Below, in pieces: positions 16,460 to 25,067 of a stretch of 64,000 bases of DNA. The notes under the pieces were generated by a model that worked only from the letters and a program-made list of their open reading frames with translations, ran no database searches and was not told where the DNA came from. Within the stretch, counting starts at the first letter, position 1. Each line of letters starts with the position of its first letter. Source of the DNA: Catonella massiliensis (GTDB lineage Bacteria; Bacillota; Clostridia; Lachnospirales; Lachnospiraceae); NCBI RefSeq assembly GCF_016651435.1, contig NZ_JAEPRJ010000001.1:1-64000 (forward strand), read 5' to 3'. A program made the position numbers and the translations under genes.

Positions 16460-17458
16460 CTACTTCTTCAAGCAATGTATATACTCCACGACCTCGCTGC
16501 CTGCTATCCTCCTATTTTCGTCTTTGTCAGCCTTAAACCTCTTGTATTCCCTGGTAAACACGCTATAATCTCCGTAAGCAGACATAATATCTCTTATGGT
16601 GTCAGCAGACATAAGGCCTTCGTTGTTGTAGCTTAGGAAAATATAGCCAAAATCAGCATTTTTAATAAGTGTATCAAGGACGGCAGAGGCTGTACGCTTC
16701 GAGCAGAAGCTGCTCTTTTGCTGCTCATAGTCACGAAGACCGGTTATGCCACGAAGAGCAGGATTGTCGTACTTTGCTATGGTTTCAAGGATGTGGTAAT
16801 TGGCAGAATACTGCCTTGTATTATATGGCGGATCAAGGTAGAGGATGTCGCCACTTATTTTCTTTATTAGAACATTTACATCTTCGTTATATACTTTGCC
16901 GGCTTGCCCGGAAATGACGGGCAGCAGGGATAGTGTGAAATCCTTTGCTGCTGATTTTTTGATGTGTTTTAAAAAGGCTGCGTAGACAGAAGCCGTATTT
17001 GCATATTTATCTATTGAATTGATAAGGCTTGCAAGATAGTAAAAATACTCTGCATCACCCATTTCCCCTGAGCTATGTGCTTCTTCCAAAAAAGTTCTGA
17101 TAGCATCACATTTTTTTCCGTTACTGTCTGTAAAATAATTCCTCCCAGATCCTGAACCCTCGCAGTAATTATTGTAAATGAAGCCTTTAAGGGGCTTAAG
17201 AGAATTAAGCACTACTCCTAATTCATTATTTAACGGAGGGACATTTTCGATAAAATGCTTGTTTAGGACATAGCTGTAGTACTGTATATCATTTGCAATC
17301 ACATAGGCACCCTTTCCCTTATATGCACTTCCTACCACTCCTGTACCTGCAAATATATCGGCAAAGACATAATTATCCCCTGTTTTATATCCGCTGACAT
17401 TTTCAATGACATTTTCAATAAAATCCAGAAGTGAGTACTTTGAACCTATGTAATTCAT
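16460..17458 (-). CDS. D12-class DNA adenine methyltransferase, apparently orphan
   Basis: A 332-residue adenine-N6 methyltransferase of the alpha/Dam-like (D12) class. Motif X/start MNYIGSKYSLLDFI, SAM-binding motif I ADIFAGTGVVG (about 33-43) and catalytic motif IV LDPPYNTRQY (about 207-216) come in the alpha-class order, with the small target-recognition region between. FGYIFLSYNNEGLM is motif VI-like. Similar proteins are halves of FokI-type methylases, which modify one strand of an asymmetric site. No cognate nuclease is next to it, so it is either solitary or the remains of a type IIS system. It stands alone on the minus strand within the toxin-antitoxin zone. Confidence 0.86.
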   Translation of the reverse strand: MNYIGSKYSLLDFIENVIENVSGYKTGDNYVFADIFAGTGVVGSAYKGKGAYVIANDIQYYSYVLNKHFIENVPPLNNELGVVLNSLKPLKGFIYNNYCEGSGSGRNYFTDSNGKKCDAIRTFLEEAHSSGEMGDAEYFYYLASLINSIDKYANTASVYAAFLKHIKKSAAKDFTLSLLPVISGQAGKVYNEDVNVLIKKISGDILYLDPPYNTRQYSANYHILETIAKYDNPALRGITGLRDYEQQKSSFCSKRTASAVLDTLIKNADFGYIFLSYNNEGLMSADTIRDIMSAYGDYSVFTREYKRFKADKDENRRIAGSEVVEYIHCLKK

Positions 17459-17561
17459 TGCTTATCCCCCATTTTTATATAAGTCTACAAATAAGAAGAA
17501 TAACATATTTTTACGGAAAAATAAACTGTCTGGTGGATGAATTATATGGAGTGAAAGGTGA

Positions 17562-17726
17562 AAATGTGATGTAAGCGTTGAAGATGATGTTGGAATAGAG
17601 ATTAAAATATTATATACTTGTAGTGATGTTTATATTATTGCAAGAGTGGGAAAACAAATCTGTACTGCAGGGGACAGATATTTCATATATCCATATCATT
17701 TAAGTAAAAGGAGAATAACATTATGA
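17562..17726 (+). other. Possible gene remnant upstream of the LRR-like gene
   Basis: A frame of about 54 codons with no start codon near its beginning reads as ordinary protein (DVSVEDDVGIEIKILYTC, then SDVYIIARVGKQICTAG, then DRYFIYPYHLSKRR). It ends in a TGA that overlaps the ATG of the next gene. It looks like the 3' end of a decayed gene, though this is weak evidence. Otherwise I see nothing in the 264-nt gap except AAAAGGAGAA before the next start. Confidence 0.3.
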
Positions 17727-19219
17727 AGGCAAAAGCAGGGGATGTGTACTGTGTTTACAATGAGAAATTAAAAAAATATACGGCTTGTCAGATAACCAAG
17801 GTAGAAGATAAAGATGGAAAACAGATGGCAGTAAAGCTGTCTCTTGACTGGTCTGGAGAGGAGCCGCTTAAAGAGGCAGAACTGTCGGAGTTAAAGCCGC
17901 TTTATGTTGATTATATGTATTGGGACAATAGCCTAGACATGAATAATGTGGAAGTAGATGTTCCGGAAAAATATATTTTTGTAGGAAATGTGGCTCCTAT
18001 AATGGATGAGAGCTCAGATTCGTATTCATATGGCTGGGGTAGTGGCGACATAGTATACAGACAGTTAAGATGGCAGGATATCCCGAAGGCGAAGAGAGAT
18101 GCCTTTAAGGCAGCAGATAAAAGCGAAGAAAAGGTGATGTTTGAGGGAGAGGAATGTAGAATATCAAGGAGAAATATGAGTGATGAGTGGATTCACTTTG
18201 AAGATGTGCTTAGTCTTAGGGTTTTTCCTTGTTTAAGCCACCTCACCTTACATAAATGGTATAAAAACCTATATGAATATTTAGAGGGCTATCCCTTCTT
18301 AAGAGAGTTGGAGCTTAATAATCATGGGCAGAAGGAGCTTGATTTCTCAAAAAGCTATATAGACAGGCTTTCCGTTGATATGACAGGGGTAGAAGAGCTT
18401 GTATTAAATGACGGTATGGAGCATCTTATTTTGTTCGGCGAAGTTTCAGACAACTGCAAGATAAGGACTGAGGATAATGGGAGGACCCTGATTCTATATG
18501 TTGACGGAAAGCTTCCAAGGCTGTCAGGTCTTGATAACTTAGGGAGCTTGCATATTAGAAGTATAATGGAACTTGATATAGAGGAGGTTTTGTCTCAGTA
18601 TCCTGACCTTTTGGAATTAAGGCTTTGGGGGAAGCCCGGCAATCTGATTAACTTTGATAAGCTATCAGGATTTAGCAAGCTGAGGTTCTTTTCCACTATG
18701 GAATTGTTTGGTTTCTCTGAGAAGGATATTCCGGAGCCTGAGTGTTTCCCTAATCTTTGCAGCCTGTGGATGGACAGCCTGCCTGAGGACGCAGCTAAGA
18801 TGGTGAAGAAACTTTATAAAAACCGTGCTAAAGAGGGACTACACCTTTGGATTACGAAGGCAAGAAAACCTGAATGGCTGGCACAAAACCTAGACAACCC
18901 ATTCCGCTCATGGGATGGCAGAGAGGGCATCACTCCTTCAAATGCCAAAAAGGCTGCTGACATCTACAGAAAGACAAGGGCTCAGGTGGTAAAACTCATA
19001 GAGGGACCTACATCAGACTTTGAGCAGGATATCGAAGCCTTAGTAAGAACCTATGCAGAGGGCTTTAACAAGATGGATAAGCGAAAATACTTTATCACAA
19101 CTATCGAAAGAGATGAGGTATTTGACGCTCTTTCAGACATCTTATGCCTGATTCCCGATGAATTAGGACTTGATAAGAATAGGATGATTGATATTTTTGA
19201 TGATGTGAAGGAGTTTTAA
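17723..19219 (+). CDS. Leucine-rich cytosolic protein, function unknown
   Basis: A 498-residue soluble protein without signal or membrane segment. Residues 1-130 form an N-terminal domain (AGDVYCVYNEKLKKYTACQI..., about 60 residues of beta structure, then YIFVGN and RQLRWQDIPKAKRDAF). Residues 170-370 contain irregular leucine-rich repeats (LRELELNNHGQ, LEELVLND-like strands, LLELRLWGKPGNL). The last 110 residues are helical (NAKKAADIYRKTRAQVVKLI, MDKRKYFITTIERDEVFDAL). Similar full-length proteins are scattered through Firmicutes, sometimes annotated loosely as gliding-motility or LRR proteins; the biochemical role is unknown, with protein binding the safest guess. It has AAAAGGAG before the ATG and is monocistronic. 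Confidence 0.75.
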   Translation: MKAKAGDVYCVYNEKLKKYTACQITKVEDKDGKQMAVKLSLDWSGEEPLKEAELSELKPLYVDYMYWDNSLDMNNVEVDVPEKYIFVGNVAPIMDESSDSYSYGWGSGDIVYRQLRWQDIPKAKRDAFKAADKSEEKVMFEGEECRISRRNMSDEWIHFEDVLSLRVFPCLSHLTLHKWYKNLYEYLEGYPFLRELELNNHGQKELDFSKSYIDRLSVDMTGVEELVLNDGMEHLILFGEVSDNCKIRTEDNGRTLILYVDGKLPRLSGLDNLGSLHIRSIMELDIEEVLSQYPDLLELRLWGKPGNLINFDKLSGFSKLRFFSTMELFGFSEKDIPEPECFPNLCSLWMDSLPEDAAKMVKKLYKNRAKEGLHLWITKARKPEWLAQNLDNPFRSWDGREGITPSNAKKAADIYRKTRAQVVKLIEGPTSDFEQDIEALVRTYAEGFNKMDKRKYFITTIERDEVFDALSDILCLIPDELGLDKNRMIDIFDDVKEF

Positions 19220-19269
19220 GCCAAACTTTAGATTTTTAACATACGAAACTTTAGATTTAGATTATCCCA

Positions 19270-19309
19270 TAGGGAACTTTTCGCAGATGAAGAACCGAAA
19301 AGTTCCCTA
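19270..19309. terminator. Bidirectional terminator between convergent genes
   Basis: A perfect 14-bp inverted repeat, TAGGGAACTTTTCG / CGAAAAGTTCCCTA with a 12-nt loop, lies 50 nt after the LRR-like gene and just before the end of the minus-strand Ig-like gene. The arms supply TTTT and AAAA runs in both directions. Confidence 0.65.
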
Positions 19310-19322
19310 AAATCATTTCTGC

Positions 19323-20324
19323 CTAATTTTTACCTGTAACTGTATGAGTTTTACCTGCCTCCACTGTTTTTTTGCCAGATGGGGTGGAGACTAAGAGGCT
19401 GGTACCTGTATTGTTTGTGACTGTTATAGGTGTCTTGTAGTCAAGGGTTGTTATTTTAGAGTCCTTAGCTCCGCTATTTACTACAAGAGTAGTACGGGCA
19501 TCGGCAAAAAGAGTGATGCTTTTATTTGCCGTGACCTTTGTCTCTTCTGCAGAATCATTTATGGCAACTACATCTTTCTTTTTATTTTTACCGCTTATCC
19601 TAATATCTGACTTTGCAAGTACGTAGATATTGCAAGGTTCTTTTTTGCTATCTGATACAAAATCAAGCTTAGCAGGATTTTCAAGGAAGACAGTATGTAC
19701 AATAGCTTTCTTTCCTGAAGATTTAAGGGATATTTTAGCATTGTCTTTTCGCGCATAGAGGTAAGACAACTGTCCTGCGACACCGATTTTCACTGCCTTA
19801 GAGCCTGTTATTATCACTGAATTAAGGGAACTGCCCTCTGATACCTTAAGTGATAGGCCATCTCCTACACTTTCAAGATTCTTACCGAAATTCCCCTTTG
19901 GTATGGTAAACTTAGCCTTGCCCTGTACAATGATATCATTTACCTTTTTATTTTTAAGCAAGGCTACAAGTAAGGCCTGTGTAGTGGCATAGCCCTTATT
20001 ATCTACCTTAACATTTGCTTTAAGAGTGTATTTAAGCTTGTTCTTGTTGTAGACTTTAGCGTAAACAACAGTCTTTCCGCTGGAATTTCCTTTTACAACA
20101 CCTTTTAATGACACAGTGGCTATTTTCTTGTTTCCTGCTGACCATTTAACAGTAAGTTTCTTATCAAGACCTTTTATTTTTAAGCTGTATCCCTGTTCTA
20201 TGTGAAGATTTATGGATGATTTATTTAGCTTAGGTTTAGCGGCCTGCACCGGAGCGGTCCAAAGAAGTCCTGTCATCAAAAGCATTGCTATAGTTAATAT
20301 GGAAAGTATACTTAATTTTTTCAT
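19323..20324 (-). CDS. Secreted protein with bacterial Ig-like (Big_2) domain
   Basis: A 333-residue exported protein. The signal peptide is clear (MKKLSILSILTIAMLLMTGLL...VQA, cleavage near residue 28). Residues 35-108 form a Big_2-like domain (GYSLKIKGLDKKLTVKWSAGNKKIATVSLKGVVKGNSSGKTVVYAKV). The rest (110-333) is a Lys/Ser/Val-rich beta-strand array of repeated short strands that may form a beta solenoid. No LPXTG or membrane anchor is seen, so it is secreted or wall-associated by charge. The role is probably adhesive or structural. AAAGGAGGAAC precedes the ATG. The gene is convergent with the LRR-like gene and monocistronic. Confidence 0.8.
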   Translation of the reverse strand: MKKLSILSILTIAMLLMTGLLWTAPVQAAKPKLNKSSINLHIEQGYSLKIKGLDKKLTVKWSAGNKKIATVSLKGVVKGNSSGKTVVYAKVYNKNKLKYTLKANVKVDNKGYATTQALLVALLKNKKVNDIIVQGKAKFTIPKGNFGKNLESVGDGLSLKVSEGSSLNSVIITGSKAVKIGVAGQLSYLYARKDNAKISLKSSGKKAIVHTVFLENPAKLDFVSDSKKEPCNIYVLAKSDIRISGKNKKKDVVAINDSAEETKVTANKSITLFADARTTLVVNSGAKDSKITTLDYKTPITVTNNTGTSLLVSTPSGKKTVEAGKTHTVTGKN

Positions 20325-20438
20325 AGTTCCTCCTTTTTGGTATATCTTAATTGTAGCATTAAAACGCGGGGACTACAATAACCTAAGATATATTTGAAAT
20401 ATGATTTTGGTGCTATATAAAATGAGTAAAATTTTAAG

Positions 20439-20466
20439 TTGAATTTAACAACATTTATTGTATAAT
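20439..20466 (+). promoter_or_regulatory. Promoter of the Phd/ParE-type module
   Basis: TTGAAT (20439-20444), a 16-nt spacer and TATAAT (20461-20466), about 110 nt before the antitoxin start. Confidence 0.6.
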
Positions 20467-20473
20467 ATAATAA

Positions 20474-20527
20474 GGATGACTAACTATATTTTGCCTATCT
20501 CATAAGGTTATTTTGTGTTGGTCAGCC
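20474..20527 (+). other. Leader stem-loop of the Phd/ParE-type module
   Basis: GGATGACTAAC (20474-20484) can pair with GTTGGTCAGCC (20517-20527) with one mismatch and one G-U pair, enclosing a smaller CCTAT/ATAAGG hairpin. It lies in the untranslated leader and could affect transcript stability or antitoxin translation. Confidence 0.4.
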
Positions 20528-20574
20528 GGGCTAAAGCTTGATGATATTAAGGATTAAGAGAGGAGTTGCATAAT

Positions 20575-20820
20575 ATGGCAAATATACTACCTGTATCTGA
20601 TTTGAGAAATTATAATGAGGTATTGAAGAATTGTCACAAGGGAGAACCAGTATACTTAACCAAGAATGGCAGGGGACGCTATGTGGTTTTGGATATTGAA
20701 GATTATGAACGTGAACAAGCGGAAAAGAAGCTTTTGATGAAACTTCATGAAGCTGAAGAGGCTGTGAAAGACGGAGAGGGTTGGCTTAATCTCGCAGAAC
20801 TAAAAAAGATAATGGGGTAA
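20575..20820 (+). CDS. Phd/YefM-family antitoxin
   Basis: An 81-residue antitoxin. The N-terminal half (NILPVSDLRNYNEVLKNC...GEPVYLTKNGRGRYVVLDIEDYE, residues 2-45) is the DNA-binding Phd/YefM fold; the C-terminal helices (LLMKLHEAEEAVKDGEGWLNLAELKKIMG) would inhibit the toxin. The ATG at 20575 has GAGAGGAG about 10 nt upstream; a longer frame from TTG 20566 is less likely. The toxin gene starts 4 nt after the stop. It probably autorepresses the promoter at 20439. Confidence 0.88.
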   Translation: MANILPVSDLRNYNEVLKNCHKGEPVYLTKNGRGRYVVLDIEDYEREQAEKKLLMKLHEAEEAVKDGEGWLNLAELKKIMG

Positions 20821-20824
20821 GAAA

Positions 20825-21124
20825 ATGCTAAAACTAAGGATTAATCCTCTTGTTGTAGAGGACTTAAGGAATATTCGTGATTATATAGCAGAAGACAATG
20901 AAAAGTATGCAGCTAAAACAATAGAAGAAATATATGGAAAATTTGAAAATCTTCAGTTATTCCCTGAGATGGGGACAAATCTTTCAAAGAGGGTACGTTT
21001 TAAGACGGATTACAAATATGTGGTATGGGAAGACTATGTAATTATTTATAAGGTTAATGAAGGCTATGTAGAAATCTATCGCGTGTTAAACAGGTATCAA
21101 GATCTTACAAGGATTTTTGAGTGA
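20825..21124 (+). CDS. RelE/ParE-family toxin
   Basis: A 99-residue toxin of the RelE/ParE superfamily. The N-terminal helical part (INPLVVEDLRNIRDYIAEDNEKYAAKTIEEIYGKFENLQLFPEMG) and the C-terminal strands (RFKTDYKYVVWEDYVIIYKVNEGYVEIYRVLNRYQD) match the plasmid-stabilisation (ParE/YafQ-like) pattern. The ending YRVLNRYQD resembles RelE-group interferases such as those paired with Phd/YefM antitoxins, but gyrase poisoning of the ParE kind cannot be excluded from sequence. Start ATG 20825 is 4 nt after the antitoxin stop and GGGGTAAGAAA serves as a modest site. Confidence 0.85.
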   Translation: MLKLRINPLVVEDLRNIRDYIAEDNEKYAAKTIEEIYGKFENLQLFPEMGTNLSKRVRFKTDYKYVVWEDYVIIYKVNEGYVEIYRVLNRYQDLTRIFE

Positions 21125-21148
21125 TATACTAATATCGTATGTTTGCGC

Positions 21149-21264
21149 ATTTTTCCACACTTTAAACAGCAATCAAAAACATTTTTCTGACCTTTTCAAT
21201 GCCAATCAAAAACATTTTTTCGACTTTTTTAGAACAAAATTACACATTTTTCCGAATCACTTCC
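21149..21264. repeat. Four imperfect T-tract repeats with 31-33 nt period
   Basis: CATTTTT words start at 21149, 21180, 21213 and 21245. Units two and three share CAATCAAAAACATTTTT before them, and each is followed by a CNGAC or CACAC plus TTTT element. The spacing is close to three helical turns, so the T-tracts are on one face, as in intrinsically curved DNA. The rest of this 210-nt gap shows no clear promoter. Confidence 0.5.
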
Positions 21265-21334
21265 TCTTTACATTTCCCACTGTTTTCGTATAAAATTACA
21301 TAGGAGTTTTAGTAGCATAACAACAAGGCAAAGG

Positions 21335-23119
21335 ATGGTGTTAGACGTGAAGCTGGATATTAAAACAATAAGCAGGGAAGTAGTAAAAAATATATATCAA
21401 AATAAATTCGGATATTATACAAAGGCTGTCATATTGCAGCTTTTTTTGGCAACTGTTGGGAGCTATTCACTGAGGTTTATATTCAAACTCATACTTATGA
21501 GTGCCGGGCAGGATAATTTTACCACTCACAACGTGATATCTATACTCAGTGCACCGCTTAGCATACCCCTTTTATTTGTCTTTGTAATCCTTCTAAGTAT
21601 GCTTACATTATTTGAATTTTCTGTACTTACGCTGATGGTTTACAGTTCATACAAAAATGAAAAGATTCTTTGGCGGGATAGTCTTACCAAGGAATTTATA
21701 AAATGGAAGAACTTTAGCCCAAAGCAGTTATTTTTGTTTGTCATATATTTCATACTGATGATACCTATGTCAAACCTCGGGCTAAGCTCTGCATTTTCGG
21801 AAAAATTCTTCATACCTACGTTTATCACTGAGGAGCTTATGAAGATGAAGAACGGTGTGGTTGTATACATAGCATTTCTTGTGATATGTGGGTACATCAA
21901 CATCAGACTGATTTTTACCATCCCTCTAACTGTCATTAATAACCAGCCTTTTTCAACCAACATGAAAAAAAGTCTTGAAATTACCAAAAAGGGAAAGATT
22001 AGACTGCTGTTTATGTGGTTCAGGCTTGAAGCTGCCCTGGTCTTAATCGGAGGTATTTTACTCTGGGTTAACACTTTGGTGTTTGAGCTTCTTGATTCAT
22101 CTGGAAAAGAAATAGTATATAATAATTTATTTTATATCATTTCGCGCATCATTTTATTCTTCTTTATAATAGTATCTAAGCTGATTCTTATATCTTCAAT
22201 AGTGAAGATAATAAGTGACAGGGGAGAAAAGCTCTTTTTTAAAACAGCTCCCAGGGTGGATAATGAGATAAGAAAGCGTAAAAAGCTTGCGGCTGTAACG
22301 AGTGTAATAATGATAATTATATTTGGTCATATGGGCTACCAGATGTTTTCTACAGAGATAAATAAAAATGTGCTGATTATAGCACACAGAGGCTATAGTG
22401 AGATGGGAGTTGAGAACTCTCTGGAGTCCCTTGCGGGTGCTAAAAAGGTAGGTGCGGATTACGTAGAGCTTGATATACAGTTAACAAAGGATAATAAATT
22501 TGTGGTAATGCATGATTTCAATCTCAAAAGGCTGGCGGGGGTTGATAAGATGGTAAAGGACTTGACCTTTGACGAGATAGAAAAGCTTACCATAAGTCAG
22601 GGAAATTTTAAGAGCCATATCCCATCCTTTGAGGAATTTGTTAATCGTGCAAAGGAGCTTAATATCAAGCTTTTGGTGGAGTTAAAGCCTCATGGAGGGG
22701 AGCCTGATAACTACGCCGATCTTTTTATAAATGAAATGAAGAGGCTTGGTGTAGAGAAGACTTACAAAACTATGTCCGGAAATCTTGATATAATGGAGCA
22801 AATCGAAAAAAAAGATCCTGAGATAGAGACAGGTCACATTATTGCCCTGCAGTTTGGCAATTTCTCAGATGAAAAGGTAGATTTCTTTGTACTGGAAGAC
22901 TTTTCATTTAATGACATATTAAGTGCTGACGCCAAGAAAAAGGGTAAGGACATTTTTGTATGGACCATAGATGACAGTGAAAATATAGTAAAATACCTAC
23001 ATAAGGATGTTGCGGGCATCATTACTGATTATCCTGATATGGTAAAGGAAGAGATAGAAAACGAGGAAGACAGCTATTTTGAGAAGCTAACAAGATTGTT
23101 GTATCAAAATATAAAATAA
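21335..23119 (+). CDS. Membrane-anchored glycerophosphodiester phosphodiesterase
   Basis: A 594-residue enzyme with an N-terminal integral-membrane domain of six to eight segments (about residues 20-340, the GPDPase membrane domain type) and a C-terminal GDPD TIM-barrel (about 345-585). Catalytic elements are complete: IAHRGYSEMGVENSLESL (His and Glu), DYVELDIQLTKD (metal-binding Glu and Asp), VVMHD (second His), LLVELKP and the closing WTIDDSENIVKYL...GIITDYPD. It would hydrolyse glycerophosphodiesters, perhaps releasing glycerol phosphate from lipid head groups or teichoic acid. The ATG at 21335 directly abuts AAAGG, so the GTG at 21347, about 11 nt beyond AAAGGA, may be the real start. The next gene follows after 2 nt. 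Confidence 0.88.
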   Translation: MVLDVKLDIKTISREVVKNIYQNKFGYYTKAVILQLFLATVGSYSLRFIFKLILMSAGQDNFTTHNVISILSAPLSIPLLFVFVILLSMLTLFEFSVLTLMVYSSYKNEKILWRDSLTKEFIKWKNFSPKQLFLFVIYFILMIPMSNLGLSSAFSEKFFIPTFITEELMKMKNGVVVYIAFLVICGYINIRLIFTIPLTVINNQPFSTNMKKSLEITKKGKIRLLFMWFRLEAALVLIGGILLWVNTLVFELLDSSGKEIVYNNLFYIISRIILFFFIIVSKLILISSIVKIISDRGEKLFFKTAPRVDNEIRKRKKLAAVTSVIMIIIFGHMGYQMFSTEINKNVLIIAHRGYSEMGVENSLESLAGAKKVGADYVELDIQLTKDNKFVVMHDFNLKRLAGVDKMVKDLTFDEIEKLTISQGNFKSHIPSFEEFVNRAKELNIKLLVELKPHGGEPDNYADLFINEMKRLGVEKTYKTMSGNLDIMEQIEKKDPEIETGHIIALQFGNFSDEKVDFFVLEDFSFNDILSADAKKKGKDIFVWTIDDSENIVKYLHKDVAGIITDYPDMVKEEIENEEDSYFEKLTRLLYQNIK

Positions 23120-23121
23120 CT

Positions 23122-23592
23122 ATGAAAGGTAAAATGGTGGGAAACTTGACTTTTAGGGACTTCGGAGTGGATGAAGAAGAAGTAAAAAAGGTAAGGGCAG
23201 AGTTAAAATTTGCTGTTAATCTAGGCTTGATAATGGATGATAGCTTACAAGGTGTAGAAAGCAGAAGGCTTGCCAAGGAAGCGGAAACCATTTCCGCCTT
23301 AGGTGAAAACAAAATCGTCTATGGACTAAGTTCATACTCCAGGCAGGCATATATAAGATATGAGCTTACAAGATTCAGGCTTGACTTTATAAGTGAGGCT
23401 CCAGCTGTAAACTATCAATATACGGATATATCCGAAAAAGCCGCAACCGGCTTCTATGAGAAAAACAGAGATTTATATACAAGAGCTAACGGTGAGAGCT
23501 TTGCATTTGACGAGGTCAGGCTTATAGTAAAAAAGAAAATCAGAGAATTGGAGTATGAAAAAAATGTCAACTTATTATGTGAGCAGCTTTAA
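23122..23592 (+). CDS. Helical protein of unknown function, possibly parvulin-related
   Basis: A 156-residue soluble helical protein. The C-terminal part (FYEKNRDLYTRANGESFAFDEVRLIVKKKIRELEYEKNVNLL) resembles the helical chaperone segment that ends some parvulin-type (PpiC/SurA-like) proteins, but no parvulin domain and no signal peptide are present. I do not recognise the family. The ATG at 23122 lies 2 nt after the GDPD stop; the ATG at 23134, preceded by GAAAGG, is an alternative start. Its 3' end overlaps the beta-helix gene by about 29 nt, indicating coupled translation, so the two probably work together. Confidence 0.65.
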   Translation: MKGKMVGNLTFRDFGVDEEEVKKVRAELKFAVNLGLIMDDSLQGVESRRLAKEAETISALGENKIVYGLSSYSRQAYIRYELTRFRLDFISEAPAVNYQYTDISEKAATGFYEKNRDLYTRANGESFAFDEVRLIVKKKIRELEYEKNVNLLCEQL

Positions 23593-24847
23593 CGGAAACG
23601 ATGCAAATGATGGACTTAGCGAGAGCTCTGCATTTGGAAGCTTATTTAAGATAAATTCTCTTAAGCTAAAAGCTGGGGATAAGGTTTTGCTTGAAAAGGA
23701 CTCGATATTTGAACATCAGTATCTCCATATAAGCGCCAGAGGAAGTAAAGAGAGCCATATATTAGTGTCTTCGTATGGTGAAGGGAGTCTGCCTATTATA
23801 AAATGCGGTGGTTGTGGCATCTGGTATCAGGATTATGGAAGGGAGCTTGACTCAAAGACTCATACTTTCAAGGGCTATGTGTCCTCTGCGGTTTTACTGT
23901 ATGACTGCGAATATATTGAGGTTGAGGGGCTTGAAATAAGCAATAAGCCTGTGAATTTCTTTGGAGAGTCCTACAATCAGGCAGACAAGATGAATAGGAC
24001 AGGGGTGGCTGCAATAGCGAAAAACTGCGGAACCCTCCATGATATTTCCCTTAAAAACCTATATATTCACGATGTAGAGGGCAATGTCTATGACAAGCAT
24101 ATGAACAATGGCGGGATTTATGCGACTGCACTTACACCTGATGATGAGCAGACTACAGGTGTAGCAAGATATGACGGCTTTACGATAGAGGGCTGCACCG
24201 TGAGAAGGGTAAGCAGGTGGGGAATAGCTATGGGCTATACCTATGAGCATGATAAATTCCTTGGAGCTTATCTTGAAAAAGAGCCTTTTAGAAAGTATGG
24301 GCACGAAAATGTTGTCATTAAAAACAATTATGTCTGCGAAGCAGGAGGAGATGCCATCACTGTTATGTATGCACTAACACCTCTCGTAGAGCATAATACT
24401 GGTGATAGCGTAGCAGCCAAGATGAATGACAGAGGTTATAAATACCCTGAAAAGAGAAGTGGCAAGGTGGCAGCAGGCATCTGGCCTTGGAAGTGCAAGG
24501 ATGCCCTATTTAGATACAATGAGGTGACTGACACTAAGTTAAATCAGGATGGAATGGCCTATGATGCTGACTCGGGAGATGGAACGGTTTATGAGTATAA
24601 CTACAGCAGGCTGAATGAGGGCGGCTGTGTGATGTTCTGCCTTGAGGAAGCAGTGAACAATACATTCAGGTACAACCTAAGTGTAGACGACCTTGGCGGA
24701 ACCATAAGTCCTGCCGGCAACCCTGATGCCTATATTGCAGAAAATGAGTTTTATGTAAGGGAAGGCACACCATTTTTAAGAAAAAATATGTCAGGTGGAA
24801 AGTATGAGCTGGTTGATAATAAGATTGAGGTGATAAGGGAGAGATAG
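23564..24847 (+). CDS. Right-handed beta-helix protein (pectate-lyase-like fold)
   Basis: A 427-residue protein that begins with the YYVSSFNGNDANDGLSESSAF motif typical of polysaccharide-acting beta-helix proteins, followed by repeated short strands of the parallel beta-helix (for example VLLYDCEYIEVEGLEISN, ISLKNLYIHDVEGN, FTIEGCTVRRVSRWGI, VVIKNNYVCEAGGDAI, VYEYNYSRLNEGG). There is no signal peptide, so it is intracellular or exported by another route. Folds of this sort are found in polysaccharide lyases, glycosidases and epimerases; the active site is not identifiable. The ATG at 23564 (GGAG 10 nt upstream) is preferred to 23555. Confidence 0.72.
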   Translation: MSTYYVSSFNGNDANDGLSESSAFGSLFKINSLKLKAGDKVLLEKDSIFEHQYLHISARGSKESHILVSSYGEGSLPIIKCGGCGIWYQDYGRELDSKTHTFKGYVSSAVLLYDCEYIEVEGLEISNKPVNFFGESYNQADKMNRTGVAAIAKNCGTLHDISLKNLYIHDVEGNVYDKHMNNGGIYATALTPDDEQTTGVARYDGFTIEGCTVRRVSRWGIAMGYTYEHDKFLGAYLEKEPFRKYGHENVVIKNNYVCEAGGDAITVMYALTPLVEHNTGDSVAAKMNDRGYKYPEKRSGKVAAGIWPWKCKDALFRYNEVTDTKLNQDGMAYDADSGDGTVYEYNYSRLNEGGCVMFCLEEAVNNTFRYNLSVDDLGGTISPAGNPDAYIAENEFYVREGTPFLRKNMSGGKYELVDNKIEVIRER

Positions 24848-24890
24848 TACTTAATTACAATTCGCGATTGTTAGAAGGGATAAATCATAT

Positions 24891-24929
24891 GGTTAGCAGA
24901 GAAGCCTTTTTGAGACTAATCTGCTAACC
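24891..24929 (+). terminator. Stem-loop after the beta-helix gene
   Basis: GGTTAGCAG and CTGCTAACC form a perfect 9-bp stem around a 21-nt loop. No T-tract follows, so termination is uncertain. The rest of the 220-nt gap shows nothing else. Confidence 0.45.
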
Positions 24930-25067
24930 CCCTACTTGATAATTTGAAAAATAATCTTTAATTATCATTGTTCCTGAAACTTACCAATTACTCATTTCAC
25001 ATGTTTTAATATTAGACTTTCCCGTCAGTAAAGAAAAGTTTTAAGCTATAAATTGGAATTAAAGGGC

